From CBDVBZ01 sp965372355 (GTDB lineage: Bacteria > Krumholzibacteriota > Krumholzibacteriia > WVZY01): a DNA stretch of 64,000 nucleotides. Of the stretch, positions 63,877 through 64,000 are shown in pieces; position 1 is the first letter of the stretch, and each line of letters begins with the position of its first letter. The notes under the pieces were generated by a model, which ran no database searches, was not told the DNA's origin, and saw only the letters and a program-made list of their open reading frames with translations. The stretch spans positions 26,003-90,002 of the forward strand of contig CBDVBZ010000004.1 of the NCBI GenBank assembly GCA_965372355.1, read 5' to 3'. Position numbers and translations under genes: made by a program.

Positions 63877-64000
63877 TCTATTGGCCTTTCACACCTGATG
63901 GACTTTGTGGGGCGCGAGAGAGGCTCTTCCCCGCGACCCTTGCTGACTAGCTGCGGCGTCCTATCGTCGATTACCCCACAAGTGCTCACAAGCTGCGCTC
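63877..64000. other. Upstream region of the DUF362 gene at the window edge
   Basis: This 124-base stretch holds the ribosome-binding site GAAAGG for the DUF362 gene and GC-rich sequence. I see no clear promoter, and no coding sequence can be supported. Confidence 0.4.

Noticed and set aside
1..64000. CRISPR arrays, insertion sequences, prophage or integrative elements
   Set aside because: No regular direct repeats, transposase, integrase or phage gene was recognised; the gene content is typical core and surface-glycan functions.

Overview
The window is a dense, GC-rich bacterial chromosome segment, coded almost entirely on the minus strand. I see no insertion sequence, prophage, integrase or CRISPR array. 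The organism looks diderm: it has a meso-diaminopimelate-type MurE, a TonB-like protein, several lipoproteins with lipobox cysteines, SPOR and amidase_3 proteins and an LpoA-like lipoprotein. DUF2723, Reg_prop beta-propeller and FlgD-like C-terminal domains, together with SpoVG, suggest the FCB neighbourhood or a related candidate phylum (Krumholzibacteriota, Eisenbacteria, Zixibacteria or Latescibacterota type). That placement is inference. TTG and GTG starts backed by good Shine-Dalgarno sites are frequent.

Layout, left to right: (1) 1-13397 is a textbook division and cell-wall (dcw) cluster read leftwards, mraZ-rsmH-ftsL-ftsI-murE-murF-mraY-murD-ftsW-murG-murC-murB, with murB cut by the window edge. 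A sigma70-like promoter lies upstream of mraZ. (2) 13769-37786 is a surface-glycan locus: a flippase, three GT-C type membrane glycosyltransferases (GT39-like, YfhO, DUF2723), polyprenol-phosphate sugar synthases, GT2 and GT4 transferases, a GT2-sugar-phosphotransferase fusion, a FlaA1/CapD-like dehydratase, an epimerase, a DegT aminotransferase, a FemAB/GNAT-like protein, an AglD-like membrane protein, a methyltransferase and a beta-propeller protein. (3) 37783-42103 is a riboflavin operon (ribD-ribE-ribBA-ribH) with nusB behind it. It has a clear promoter and an FMN riboswitch and runs with almost no gaps into the first glycan genes. (4) 42130-42322 is a non-coding, palindrome-rich interval. 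(5) 42331-49820 is selA, a SPOR protein with a degenerate BY-kinase-like domain, smc and ftsY. (6) 50097-53176 is the only plus-strand block: a tandem amidase lipoprotein and a TonB-C protein. (7) 53207-60379 holds an LpoA-like lipoprotein, a bifunctional nuclease family protein, a PpiC lipoprotein, manC, the rplI-rpsR-rpsF ribosomal operon with its promoter, pth and rplY. (8) 60413-63876 holds prs, a terminator, tRNA-Gln, spoVG, ispE and a DUF362 protein.

How the genes fit together: the dcw genes make lipid II and the septal transpeptidase. The plus-strand amidase, the SPOR protein and the LpoA-like lipoprotein probably act on the same wall. ManC can supply GDP-mannose to the polyprenol-phosphate mannose synthase, whose product could feed the GT-C enzymes, giving a possible lipid-linked mannosylation route. 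The order ispE-spoVG-prs-rplY-pth matches that of Bacillus apart from a tRNA-Gln and terminator in place of glmU.

The most unusual items are the amidase pseudo-domain, the glycosyltransferase fusion that lacks the phosphoglycosyltransferase Asp-Glu dyad, the Walker-less kinase-SPOR fusion, the structured intergenic region and a possible switching helix in the FMN leader.
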